DNA of 64,000 nucleotides from assembly GCF_024341905.1 (NCBI RefSeq), contig NZ_BQXY01000009.1, positions 1 to 64,000 of the forward strand. Reading direction: 5' to 3'. The first letter of the stretch is position 1. Each line of letters begins with the position of its first letter. Below the pieces are notes generated by a model. The model was not told where the DNA came from. It saw only the letters and a list, made by a program, of their open reading frames with translations, and searched no databases. The position numbers were made by a program, and so were the translations under genes. The stretch is from Clostridium folliculivorans. GTDB taxonomy: Bacteria > Bacillota > Clostridia > Clostridiales > Clostridiaceae. Shown here in pieces: positions 55,119 to 63,930 of the stretch.

Positions 55119-56093
55119 ATGCAGGAACGAGGAACAGCCGTAGTAATAAATAAATCAAAAAACAAAGTACCATTCAAAGAAAAGTTTGAGAAGTTAAAAC
55201 TAAAGTTTAAGAATCAAAAGCAACTGCAAGTCATGGCATGGCTTGGAGTTATATGGATGATTATATTTTCCTACATACCAATGTACGGGGTAGTAATTGC
55301 TTTTAAGAAGTACAATATTACTAAACCTATATCAGAAGCACCATGGGTAGGACTTCAATACTTTAAAGAGTTTTTAGCTGATGACAACTTCATGAATGTA
55401 ATGAAAAACACACTAGGAATCAGTATATTTAAACTTATAGTATGTTTTCCATTACCGATAATATTTGCATTGATGCTGAATGAGCTTACATCTATAAAGT
55501 TCAAAAAATTTGTACAAACTATATCATACCTTCCACACTTTTTATCATGGGTAATATTAGGTGGAATAATGATGAACTGGCTTTCAGATGTAGGAATACT
55601 CAATACAATATTAACAAGTCTACACATAATAAAAGAGCCGATTACCTACCTTGGGGAACCAAAGTACTTTTGGCAGATATCAGTAATATCAGAGTTATGG
55701 AAGGAATTGGGCTGGTCAGCTATAATATACCTTGCAGCTATAGCTGGGGTGGATCCCGAACTGTATGAAGCAGCAACCACTGATGGAGCTGGAAGAATTA
55801 GAAAAATGATAAGTATAACTTTACCTTGCATAAAACCTACTATAGCACTACTATTTATTCTTGCAGTATCTGGACTTTTAAATACTAATTTTGACCAAAT
55901 AATGGTTTTGAAAAATCAGTTAAATGCTAGTGCTAGTGATGTTTTAGATGTATATGTTTATAGAATGGGTTTACAACAAGCAAGATTCTCTTATGCAACA
56001 GCAGTAGGATTATTTAAATCAATAATAGCATTTATGCTTTTATGGTCTGCTAATTTTGTAAGCAAAAAGATGAATGATACATCATTATTCTAG
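55119..56093 (+). CDS. Sugar ABC transporter permease (LplB-like)
   Basis: A 324-residue permease of the carbohydrate uptake family 1 with six membrane helices and the EAA loop ELYEAATTDGAGRIRKMISITLP that docks the ATPase. The VMAWLGVIWMIIFSYIPMYGVVIAFKKYN start is typical of LplB/YtcP-type polysaccharide transporters of Firmicutes. It is the first gene of a five-gene unit: two permeases, a binding lipoprotein, a kinase and a regulator. No ATPase gene is present, so a shared MsmX-type ATPase elsewhere is expected. GAGGGGGAG precedes the ATG. Confidence 0.93.
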   Translation: MQERGTAVVINKSKNKVPFKEKFEKLKLKFKNQKQLQVMAWLGVIWMIIFSYIPMYGVVIAFKKYNITKPISEAPWVGLQYFKEFLADDNFMNVMKNTLGISIFKLIVCFPLPIIFALMLNELTSIKFKKFVQTISYLPHFLSWVILGGIMMNWLSDVGILNTILTSLHIIKEPITYLGEPKYFWQISVISELWKELGWSAIIYLAAIAGVDPELYEAATTDGAGRIRKMISITLPCIKPTIALLFILAVSGLLNTNFDQIMVLKNQLNASASDVLDVYVYRMGLQQARFSYATAVGLFKSIIAFMLLWSANFVSKKMNDTSLF

Positions 56094-56105
56094 GAGGAGC
56101 AAGGT

Positions 56106-57002
56106 ATGAAGATAAATTTTTTAAAACGCCGAACTAAAGGCGAAGCAGTATTTGATACTATAAACATAATAATCATGCTAATAATATGTTTTATAACTAT
56201 ATATCCAATTTGGTACACCGTAATTAACTCTTTTAATGAAGGACAAGATGCTATGCTTGGAGGAATTTATTGGTGGCCAAGAAAGTTTACATTAGATAAT
56301 TACAAAGCAGTATTTAGTAATGCAGGGATTATAAAGGCCCTAGGAGTAACTGTTGCAAAAACTGTAATAGGAACTGTAGTACATGTTTTCTTTACGGCGA
56401 TGGTAGCATATGCTCTTTCAAAGAAGAGTCTAGTTGGAAGAAATATATATACAACTTTAGGACTAATAACATTATTCTTTAGTGGTGGTCTTATACCTCT
56501 ATACTTACTTATAAGAAATTTAGGAATGTTAGATAACTTTTTAGTTTATATAATACCAGCAGCATTTAGTTTTTATGATTTGTTAATATTCAAATCATTC
56601 TTTAGTCAGATACCGCCTTCGCTGGAGGAAGCAGCTAGGATAGATGGAGCTACTGACTTTAAGATATTTATTAGGGTAGTAATACCTATATCACTTCCAG
56701 TAATTGCAACAATAGCATTGTTCCATGGAGTGTATCAATGGAATGACTACTTCACAGGTATGATCTATATAAACAATAATGATTTACAGCCTATACAAAC
56801 TTATTTGTATAAGATTGTAGCTCAAACTGGTGCTAATGCAGTAAATACAAATATGCCTGGTGCGGTAGGAGCATCTACAGTTACACAGCAGACTATAAAG
56901 CTTGCAACTATGGTTGTAACTACATTCCCAATAGTATGTGTTTATCCATTCCTTCAAAAGTACTTTGTAAAAGGAATGCTTTTAGGTTCAGTAAAGGGTT
57001 AA
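56106..57002 (+). CDS. Sugar ABC transporter permease (YtcP-like)
   Basis: A 298-residue second permease with six helices. MKINFLKRRTKGEAVFDTINIIIMLI begins it (seen as parts), followed by SFNEGQDAMLGGIYWWPRKFTLDNY, typical of YtcP/LplC proteins, and the EAA loop SLEEAARIDGATDFKIFIRVVIP. It ends in KYFVKGMLLGSVKG, the usual C-terminus of this group. It starts 12 bases after the first permease, with TAGGAGGAGC as ribosome site. Confidence 0.93.
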   Translation: MKINFLKRRTKGEAVFDTINIIIMLIICFITIYPIWYTVINSFNEGQDAMLGGIYWWPRKFTLDNYKAVFSNAGIIKALGVTVAKTVIGTVVHVFFTAMVAYALSKKSLVGRNIYTTLGLITLFFSGGLIPLYLLIRNLGMLDNFLVYIIPAAFSFYDLLIFKSFFSQIPPSLEEAARIDGATDFKIFIRVVIPISLPVIATIALFHGVYQWNDYFTGMIYINNNDLQPIQTYLYKIVAQTGANAVNTNMPGAVGASTVTQQTIKLATMVVTTFPIVCVYPFLQKYFVKGMLLGSVKG

Positions 57003-57096
57003 CAATTTCTGATTAACATTAAGTTAACTTATTCAAATCCTAAACAATTTTAATCAGAAGTTAGTATAAATAAAATTATCTTAGGGGGGACTAAGT

Positions 57097-58734
57097 ATGG
57101 TCAAGAAGAAAATTTGTAAGGCTTTAACTATAGGTCTAGCAACTGTAATGAGTGTAGCACTTTTTGCAGGCTGCGGTACTACTAAAGAAAAGACTCAAGA
57201 AACAACAAGTAATTTAACTGCAGACCAACCAGGTTGGAAGGAAGATACTTCACCTATAACTCTTGATTGGTATGTTAACTATTCATGGTTCACTAAGAAG
57301 TGGCAAGACGATGCTATTTCTAAGTATGTAACTAAGAAAACTGGTGTTACTCTTAATCTAATATCACCAGCTGGTAATGAAGCTGAAAAAGTAAATACTA
57401 TGATTGCATCAGGTAAGCTTCCAGATATTTTAACTTTAGATTGTAACGATGCTGCAATTAAGACTATGATTCAAGGTGGATTAGTATCTCCATTAGATGA
57501 ATTAGCTCAAAAGTATGATTTGTACTTTACTAAGGTTGCAGATCAACAAAAACTTGACTGGTATAAGCAAGAAGACGGTCACGTTTATGAATATCCAAAT
57601 GCATCATCATCTTTAAAAGATTTCGATAAATATAAGGATCTTAAACCATCAAATCAAACTTTCTTAGTAAGAAAAGACATGTATGAAGCTTTAGGAAAGC
57701 CAGATATGTCAACTCAAGAAGGATTCTTAAATGCTTTAAAGGCTGCTAAAGAAAAGTTTGGTACTGTAAATGGTCAACCGTTGATCCCAATAGGCTTCCA
57801 TGAATTTGGAGACACAGGAAACTATTCTTTCGAAGCTTATTTACAAAACTTCTTATCTATTCCAATGGATAAGGATGGAAAGTTCTATGATAGACAAACT
57901 GACCCAGAATATGTAAGCTGGTTAAAGACTTTCAGAAAAGCTAACGAAATGGGACTTTTAGCAAAAGACATATTTGTTGATAAGAGATCACAAATGGAAG
58001 AAAAAATTGCTCAAGGCAGATATTTTGCTATGTTATATCAGAGATCAGATATGGCTACACAACAATTAGCATTATACAAAAAAGATCCTAATTCAATATA
58101 TATAGCTGTAGATGGACCTAAGAACTCTAAGAAAGAACAATCAAAGCTTTCAGGAGACAGTTTAGGTGGTTGGACAGTAACACTTGTATCAAAGGCTTGT
58201 AAAGATCCAAAGAGAGCTATAAGATTCATAAGTTACTTAATCAGTGAAGAAGGTAATAAAGACTTATTCCTAGGTGAAAAAGGCGTAACTTACGATACAA
58301 TAGACGGAAAAGAACAATTCAAACCAGAAGTTCTTGACTTATTAAACACAGATAGAGCTGCATTCGATAAGAAATACGGTGCATCATTCACTTACTGGAT
58401 GTTAATGGATACTAACCTACAACTTAAGTGGGCTCCTCCATCATCAGCACCAATAAAGGCTATGGAAGATTGGACAAAAGGAAAGACTGTAAGCTATGCA
58501 GTATTTGATAACACTAAACCAACTGGAGATAATACAGAGGGGATAGCAAATACTAAGATAGAACAACTTTTCGGAGCTACACTTCCTAAGTTATTAATGG
58601 CTAAGTCAGACGCTGAATTCGATAGCATATTTACTGAATTCAAGAAGAAGAGAGATGAAGCTGGATTCGATAAAGTTATGGCTTACAAACAAAAACAATA
58701 CGAATCTAATAAGACTAAATTAGGCGTTAAATAG
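57097..58734 (+). CDS. Extracellular sugar-binding lipoprotein
   Basis: A family 1 solute-binding protein of 545 residues. The signal peptide ends in LFAGC with lipidated Cys26, followed by a Thr/Lys-rich spacer. The long mature part with WKEDTSPITLDWYVNYSWF and LYQRSDMATQQLALYK matches the large LplA/YtcQ binding proteins that take oligosaccharides released from plant or host polymers. A strong ribosome site TAGGGGGGA precedes the ATG. Codon use here is enriched in codons of highly expressed genes (AAC, TTC), fitting an abundant binding protein. The ligand is not known. Confidence 0.92.
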   Translation: MVKKKICKALTIGLATVMSVALFAGCGTTKEKTQETTSNLTADQPGWKEDTSPITLDWYVNYSWFTKKWQDDAISKYVTKKTGVTLNLISPAGNEAEKVNTMIASGKLPDILTLDCNDAAIKTMIQGGLVSPLDELAQKYDLYFTKVADQQKLDWYKQEDGHVYEYPNASSSLKDFDKYKDLKPSNQTFLVRKDMYEALGKPDMSTQEGFLNALKAAKEKFGTVNGQPLIPIGFHEFGDTGNYSFEAYLQNFLSIPMDKDGKFYDRQTDPEYVSWLKTFRKANEMGLLAKDIFVDKRSQMEEKIAQGRYFAMLYQRSDMATQQLALYKKDPNSIYIAVDGPKNSKKEQSKLSGDSLGGWTVTLVSKACKDPKRAIRFISYLISEEGNKDLFLGEKGVTYDTIDGKEQFKPEVLDLLNTDRAAFDKKYGASFTYWMLMDTNLQLKWAPPSSAPIKAMEDWTKGKTVSYAVFDNTKPTGDNTEGIANTKIEQLFGATLPKLLMAKSDAEFDSIFTEFKKKRDEAGFDKVMAYKQKQYESNKTKLGVK

Positions 58735-58745
58735 TAATTATAATA

Positions 58746-58781
58746 AGGTGTTGTCTTGAACAATGGTTCAAGGCAGCACCA
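58746..58781 (+). other. Strong hairpin between binding protein and kinase genes
   Basis: GGTGTTGTCTTGAA pairs with TTCAAGGCAGCACC (two G-T type pairs) around CAATGG. There is no T run, so it is more likely an mRNA-stabilising or attenuating element that keeps the binding protein message higher than that of the kinase. Confidence 0.7.
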
Positions 58782-58940
58782 TAATTTAATTTGAAATAAA
58801 TTCTAATATTGAAAGAAATATGGTATAATAAGGTGAATGAATTTTTAAACTCTCCAAGAAAAGTATCTAGAATAAAGCGTATAATTAGTGATTGCATATA
58901 TTTTTTGACAAAAATGAAAACCTTTAAATGGGGGGAGAGA

Positions 58941-60749
58941 ATGCTAAGAAAGCTTATTGCCAAATTTAATAATACTACCCTTGTAAAAAAGTTCTTAATT
59001 TCTTACATAAGTGTAATTGCTATACCTATATTAGCAGTTGTATCAATATCTTATGGAACAATTCAGAATAGAAACCGTGAAGATGCACTAAAGCAAAGTG
59101 ATTATAAACTAGATGCCGAGTATCAAAATATTTATAGAAATATGAGCATAATGGGCAACATCATACAAATTGTAATAAATAATAAAGAGATGTTAGCATT
59201 TATAGGTGGAACAGAAGAGTACAGCACTGAAGAGTTGGTAAAGTTCAACAATACAACTTATAAGGATATTGTAAGTCTACAGTATAACAATGCCATGATT
59301 GAAGGAATAAATATTTTTACTGACAATGAAAAGGTGAATGAAATCTGGCCTTTAATTTATAGAGAAAACAGAATAAAGGACAATCTGTGGTTTCAAAAGA
59401 CACTTGAAAATAATACAAAGGTTTATTGGGACATTAATCATTTTGATAGGGATATTAATAAAGCCGTAGTAACTAACGAGGGGGAACCTAATCAAATAGT
59501 TTCGCTTAATAGAGAGTTAAGGTATCCAGAGGATAAACATATCGGGGTAGTAAGAATAAATATGGCTTCGAAAAATTTCTTCCCAAAGATGTACGAGAAT
59601 CCAAATGATGATAGCAATGAAATGCTTTTGGTAAATAAGAATGGAAAAATGTATGGAAACAAAGACAATGCTTTTGAGCAAAATGCCAAGTTTAATAAGA
59701 CAAAGTTCTTTAATGCATTTCAAGATAAAATTCAAGGCAATGATGGCAGATTTTCATATAAAGATGGGTTTACTGAATATACGGTGGTTTACAAGGCAGC
59801 TCCTATAGAAGACTGCTATCTGGTGAACGTGATAGATATCGGTAAGGTAAATAGCAGCATAAAGTATACTAGAAATCTATTTGTAATTGGAACTATTTTT
59901 CTCATAGTAATGCTTTCTTTAATAATATACTACATAACAAACATAATACTTAGGAGATTATATATAATTATAAAATCCTTAAAGAAAGTTCGTGGCGGAG
60001 ATTTAAATGTAGAAATACCTGTTTATAGCAATGATGAAATTGGTCTTTTAGCCCATCATTTTAGACAGCTAGTAAACAAAATAAATGTACTTATAAAAGA
60101 TAGTATAGATAAAAAAACTGTAACTAAAGAAGCAGAATTAAAAGCCTTAAAAAATCAGTTAGATGCTCATTTTTTATATAATACATTAGAAAACATAAGA
60201 ATGATGGCAGAGATAGAAGAGAACTATACTGTATCAGATTCTTTGGCAAGTCTTGGTGAAATGATGAGATATAATATGAAGTGGGATAGAGATTATGTTC
60301 CTTTATTTGAGGAGATAAACCATATCAAAAATTATATAGCATTGATGGCAATAAGATTTGAGCATAACATAAATTTAAAAATAAATATTGATGAAAAGTT
60401 AATGGACAAGGAGGTACTTAAGTTATCTCTTCAACCATTAGTTGAAAATGCAGTAAAACACGGATTGAGTAAGAAGCTTGTAAAAGAGGATGGTACAATA
60501 GTTGTTGATGGTAAAGAGGATCAAGAGTTCACCTATATAACTATTACAGATAATGGCTGTGGAATAGATGAAGATATTCTTATAGAATTGAAAGAGTTTT
60601 TAAATAGCAATGAACAAAACACAAAGCATGGACTTGGAATGAAAAATGTATATGAAAGAATAAAGATTTATTATGGAGAGTATTATGGCATCGATATTGT
60701 CAGTAAAAGAGGTTATTTTACTAAGATAATACTAAAATTACCAAGGTAA
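58941..60749 (+). CDS. YesM-type sensor histidine kinase
   Basis: About 602 residues. A membrane helix near 20-40 and another near 315-335 flank a large extracytoplasmic dCache-like sensor. A HAMP domain (LKKVRGGDLNVEIPVYSNDEIG) leads to the His_kinase domain (PF06580) with ELKALKNQLDAHFLYNTLE holding the phospho-accepting His, then HATPase with LQPLVENAVKHGL and ITDNGCGIDE, ending GLGMKNVYERIKIYYG. It should sense the transported sugar or the loaded binding protein. The ATG at 58941 follows GGGGGGAGAG and is preferred to the start at 58809. Confidence 0.92.
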   Translation: MLRKLIAKFNNTTLVKKFLISYISVIAIPILAVVSISYGTIQNRNREDALKQSDYKLDAEYQNIYRNMSIMGNIIQIVINNKEMLAFIGGTEEYSTEELVKFNNTTYKDIVSLQYNNAMIEGINIFTDNEKVNEIWPLIYRENRIKDNLWFQKTLENNTKVYWDINHFDRDINKAVVTNEGEPNQIVSLNRELRYPEDKHIGVVRINMASKNFFPKMYENPNDDSNEMLLVNKNGKMYGNKDNAFEQNAKFNKTKFFNAFQDKIQGNDGRFSYKDGFTEYTVVYKAAPIEDCYLVNVIDIGKVNSSIKYTRNLFVIGTIFLIVMLSLIIYYITNIILRRLYIIIKSLKKVRGGDLNVEIPVYSNDEIGLLAHHFRQLVNKINVLIKDSIDKKTVTKEAELKALKNQLDAHFLYNTLENIRMMAEIEENYTVSDSLASLGEMMRYNMKWDRDYVPLFEEINHIKNYIALMAIRFEHNINLKINIDEKLMDKEVLKLSLQPLVENAVKHGLSKKLVKEDGTIVVDGKEDQEFTYITITDNGCGIDEDILIELKEFLNSNEQNTKHGLGMKNVYERIKIYYGEYYGIDIVSKRGYFTKIILKLPR

Positions 60750-60763
60750 GGTGGAGAGGCTAT

Positions 60764-62305
60764 TTGAAAAAGGTTTTGATAGTTGATGATGAAAAGTTTA
60801 TACGAAATGGACTTGAATCCATAATTAAAAGAAGATATGAAGATAAATATGAAACCATTTTATGTTCAAATGGAATTGATGCATTGGATAAAGTAAAGAA
60901 TGACGAAATATTTTTTGTAATTACTGATATAAGAATGCCTGATTGTGACGGACTAGAATTTTTGAAGAAATTAAATAACGAAGAAATAAAAATTCCAACA
61001 TTGATTCTTAGTGGTTATGATGATTTTAATTATGCTGTAGAAGCATTAAGATACGGTGCGAAGGATTATTTATTAAAGCCTATAAAAAAGAATGAATTAT
61101 ATGAGTGTATTGAAAAAATAGAAAAAGAATACGATCTAGCTATGGAAAATAGCAATAAGGAGAGTATTGAGCTAATAAATGAAGTTAGTAATAGGTTCAA
61201 TATAATACTATTAAATGAAAGACTTAACGACGACTCAGTAAAAGAGGAATTAGCAAAGCTTTGTCAGGGAATTGACGAAAGTTCTTATTATTTAGCTGTT
61301 CTGTTTAAAAAAGATTTAATGATGATTCCTGAAACAGAAAGAAATGAAAAGTATGATGAGCTGTTAAAAGCAATTATACGGCAGGAAGAAAAGGTTTCTG
61401 CCTTTGTTGATAATCAAGGAAACTTGAATATAATCTATAGTGACATTAATGCAATAGCTGATATAAAAAATTGGATTAATGAAAATAAAAAATACGGATA
61501 CTGCTGTGGAGTAAGTAATAATTTAATTGATTTTAATCAATTTAGATTAGGATATAATAATGCCATACTTGCTTTAAAGAGTAATCTAATATACAAGGAA
61601 AATAGACGTCTTACAACTTATGACTATGTATTAGAAAAGAGTAAAACTATTGTTCAAAATGAGATCGTTGAAAAGCTTATTAATTTAATTGGAACTAAAA
61701 GGCGTGATAAGATAATTGAATTCCTGCAGTTAATCTATGCTGAAGAAGTGGTTAGAGAGCATGGTATTGTATATCTTGAGAGATCTAATGAAAAGTTGAT
61801 GAAAAACATGAAAAGTTATTTAGATCAGCAAATGTCTAGTAACTTAGAGTTGAAGCATAAGCTTGAATTTATAAGTAATATTTTAAACTTTAGTAACTAT
61901 AGAGAGTTTTATTACGAGCTTAAAGAATTAGTGCTTTATGTTGATGAGTTGCTTTTTGAGATGAGAAGAGCCTTGTGCGATAAGAGCTTTATAGGAAAAG
62001 CTATTGAATATATAAATGATAACTATTCTAAAAATTTATCACTGACTGTGGTATCAAATGTAGTATCTGTTAACTACAGTTACTTCTCACAGGTATTTAA
62101 AGAGCATACTGGAGAGAACTTTATAAATTATTTAAGAAATATAAGAGTGAAAAAAGCTCAAGAACTCTTAAAAGAGCAGGAACTTAAAGTCTATGAGGTT
62201 GCTGAGGCTGTAGGATATTCTGATTCAAAGCAGTTTACGAAGGCTTTTAAGAGTGTCACTGGAATAACGCCACAAGAATTCAAAGAAAAGCAGTTTATTA
62301 ATTAA
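60764..62305 (+). CDS. YesN-type AraC response regulator
   Basis: 513 residues. The receiver domain has VLIVDDEKFIRNG, phospho-acceptor Asp55 in FVITDIRMPDCDG and Lys in KDYLLKPIKK. A long linker domain lies in the middle. The C-terminal 100 residues are an AraC DNA-binding domain: YINDNYSKNLSLTVVSNVV, VNYSYFSQVFKEHTGENFINYLRNIR (seen as its parts) and VAEAVGYSDSKQFTKAFKSVTGITPQEF. TTG start with GGTGGAGAGG in front, 14 bases after the kinase. It should activate the transporter operon or linked hydrolases. Confidence 0.92.
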   Translation: MKKVLIVDDEKFIRNGLESIIKRRYEDKYETILCSNGIDALDKVKNDEIFFVITDIRMPDCDGLEFLKKLNNEEIKIPTLILSGYDDFNYAVEALRYGAKDYLLKPIKKNELYECIEKIEKEYDLAMENSNKESIELINEVSNRFNIILLNERLNDDSVKEELAKLCQGIDESSYYLAVLFKKDLMMIPETERNEKYDELLKAIIRQEEKVSAFVDNQGNLNIIYSDINAIADIKNWINENKKYGYCCGVSNNLIDFNQFRLGYNNAILALKSNLIYKENRRLTTYDYVLEKSKTIVQNEIVEKLINLIGTKRRDKIIEFLQLIYAEEVVREHGIVYLERSNEKLMKNMKSYLDQQMSSNLELKHKLEFISNILNFSNYREFYYELKELVLYVDELLFEMRRALCDKSFIGKAIEYINDNYSKNLSLTVVSNVVSVNYSYFSQVFKEHTGENFINYLRNIRVKKAQELLKEQELKVYEVAEAVGYSDSKQFTKAFKSVTGITPQEFKEKQFIN

Positions 62306-62323
62306 TATTTTTTGATGTGTGCT

Positions 62324-62618
62324 GAAATTTAGGTGTCACTATCTCCAATGCTTGAATGAGCTTCGCAGAGAATTAATATGACTTATTACAATAAGATAGA
62401 AGAATCCCTTCATATTAAACTTATATTTTCAAATCCTCTGCTCAGAACCCAGCAGAGTTTTGAAAATAGTTTAATTAATGAAGGGATTCTTCTTTGCTAA
62501 AACTGTATAACTCACTACGTTCGGACAATACAGTTGATTAACGCTATCTTATCTTCATAAGTCATTTAATTCTAGTTGCTTGCTCATATAGCATCTCCGT
62601 TAGTAACACCTAAAATTC
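62324..62618 (+). repeat. Composite module A element with module B nested inside
   Basis: The ends GAAATTTAGGTGTCACTA and TAGTAACACCTAAAATTC pair in 16 of 18 positions over 295 bases. Module A left core (TGCTTGAATGAGCTTCGCAG, AATTAATATGA) runs to about 62390, a full module B is inserted at 62398-62493, and module A resumes with its inner hairpin AAACTGTATAACTCACTACG and the right core TTTAATTCTAGTTGC, CATATAGCATCTCC. Confidence 0.88.
62398..62493. repeat. Module B nested in module A
   Basis: Perfect 16-base arms AGAAGAATCCCTTCAT and ATGAAGGGATTCTTCT enclose the inner hairpin TATTTTCAAATCCTCTGCT/AGCAGAGTTTTGAAAATA. The interior is nearly the same as at 51239-51330, yet the outer arms are completely different. 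Confidence 0.88.
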
Positions 62619-62815
62619 AAAAGTAATATTAAAATAATACTAATTAGCATTTTAAGAGGAAAACTAAAATTAGATGGTTATATTTTTGATGAATGAGAGT
62701 TGTGAAGGATTTTATATATGTAGGAAACTAGATTATAAACAGTATTAAATATAGAACAAGCTTAATTACTTTAATGATAGCATCATAGATGGATTTACTA
62801 AAAATTATAATAAAA

Positions 62816-62853
62816 ATAGTAATTCTATTATTACCTAATAATAGAATTACTAT
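62816..62853. repeat. Perfect 18-base palindrome
   Basis: ATAGTAATTCTATTATTA and TAATAATAGAATTACTAT are exact reverse complements separated by CC. It lies in a gene-free region; not part of modules A, B or C. Confidence 0.85.
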
Positions 62854-62918
62854 CAATTGATAATAAGTATCATGAATATTCAAGCAGAAAAGAAAATATA
62901 TATAATGATGAAAGTATT

Positions 62919-62956
62919 AAAAATACCGGGGTGTAGAGAAATATCCTCGGTATTTT
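62919..62956 (+). terminator. Orphan terminator-like hairpin
   Basis: AAAAATACCGGGG pairs with CCTCGGTATTTTT around TGTAGAGAAATAT. No gene ends nearby (the previous stop codon is 600 bases away), so it may end a small RNA or a long read-through transcript. Confidence 0.7.
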
Positions 62957-63011
62957 TGTTGATTATAATGGGTAGAAGTATTATTTAATGAAAAATTTTC
63001 TAAAAAAAGTC

Positions 63012-63052
63012 TTTACAATTAATAATAACTATTATATAATATGAATTGTAAA
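63012..63052 (+). promoter_or_regulatory. Rubrerythrin promoter with overlapping dyads
   Basis: TTTACA (63012-63017), a 17-base spacer and TATAAT (63035-63040). Inside the spacer ATAATA-AC-TATTAT is a dyad resembling PerR/Fur-family boxes. A second, outer dyad TTTACAATT (63012-63020) and AATTGTAAA (63044-63052) frames the whole promoter. Confidence 0.68.
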
Positions 63053-63110
63053 CAGATTAACCAGTTATCAAATGAAATTAATATATATGATTTAAGAGGA
63101 GGATTTAGAA

Positions 63111-63656
63111 ATGAAGAAGTTTATATGTACAATATGTGGATATGTTTATGAGGGAGATGCTGCTCCAGAGAAATGCCCAGTATGTGGAGCACCAGCTGCA
63201 AAATTTAATGAACAAAGCGGAGAACTAGTATGGGCTGATGAGCACAGAATCGGAGTTGCTCAAGGCGTTGATGAAAGAGTATTAGAAGGCTTAAGAGCTA
63301 ACTTCACTGGAGAATGCACAGAAGTAGGAATGTATCTTGCTATGAGCAGACAAGCTGATAGAGAAGGTTTCCCAGAAGTTGCTGAAGCATACAAGAGAAT
63401 AGCTTTTGAAGAAGCAGAACATGCTGCAAAGTTTGCTGAATTATTAGGAGAAGTTGTAGTTGCTGATACTAAGAAGAATCTTCAAGCTAGAGTAGAGGCT
63501 GAATACGGAGCAACTGCTGGTAAGAAAGAATTAGCTACATTAGCTAAGCAATTAAACTATGATGCAATCCATGATACAGTACATGAAATGTGTAAAGATG
63601 AAGCTAGACATGGAAAAGCTTTCAAGGGTTTATTAGAAAGATATTTCAATAACTAA
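63111..63656 (+). CDS. Reverse rubrerythrin
   Basis: A 181-residue protein with the rubredoxin domain at the N-terminus ([14 protein letters not shown] and [13 protein letters not shown], four Cys iron ligands) and the four-helix diiron domain after it. The diiron residues are in [25 protein letters not shown] and [13 protein letters not shown]. This domain order is opposite to classical rubrerythrin and matches the reverse rubrerythrins of C. acetobutylicum, NADH-linked peroxide and oxygen reductases of strong air-induced expression. AGAGGAGG precedes the ATG. Codon use is that of a highly expressed gene. Control by a PerR-like repressor is likely from the family and the promoter dyad. Confidence 0.95.
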   Translation: MKKFICTICGYVYEGDAAPEKCPVCGAPAAKFNEQSGELVWADEHRIGVAQGVDERVLEGLRANFTGECTEVGMYLAMSRQADREGFPEVAEAYKRIAFEEAEHAAKFAELLGEVVVADTKKNLQARVEAEYGATAGKKELATLAKQLNYDAIHDTVHEMCKDEARHGKAFKGLLERYFNN

Positions 63657-63668
63657 TTATGACATATC

Positions 63669-63696
63669 AAAGGACAGGCGCTCGCCTGTCCTTTTT
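63669..63696 (+). terminator. Terminator of the rubrerythrin gene
   Basis: AAAGGACAGGCG pairs perfectly with CGCCTGTCCTTT around CT, followed by TT. Confidence 0.95.
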
Positions 63697-63714
63697 AGTT
63701 TTTTGCTGTTACTA

Positions 63715-63910
63715 GAATTTAGATATCACTACATCCAATGCTTCAATGATCTTCACAAAGAATTAATATGATTTTTTCCGATTAAATAGCTAAAACTTTA
63801 TAACTCACTATGTTCGGACAATAAAGTTTCTTAACGCTATTGAATTTCCAAAAAACATTTAATTCTAGCTGTTCGATCATATAGCATCTCCTGTAGTAAT
63901 ATCTAAATTT
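63715..63910 (+). repeat. Full-length module A element
   Basis: The best uninterrupted copy, 196 bases. Ends GAATTTAGATATCACTAC and GTAGTAATATCTAAATTT pair in 16 of 18 positions. Order inside: CATCCAATGCTTCAATGATC, ACAAAGAATTAATATGATTT, an inner hairpin (AAACTTTAT, CTCACTATGTTCGGACAA, ATAAAGTTT), then CATTTAATTCTAGCTG and CATATAGCATCTCC. It is used here as the reference form of module A. Confidence 0.9.
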
Positions 63911-63930
63911 AATACATAACAGCATATATG

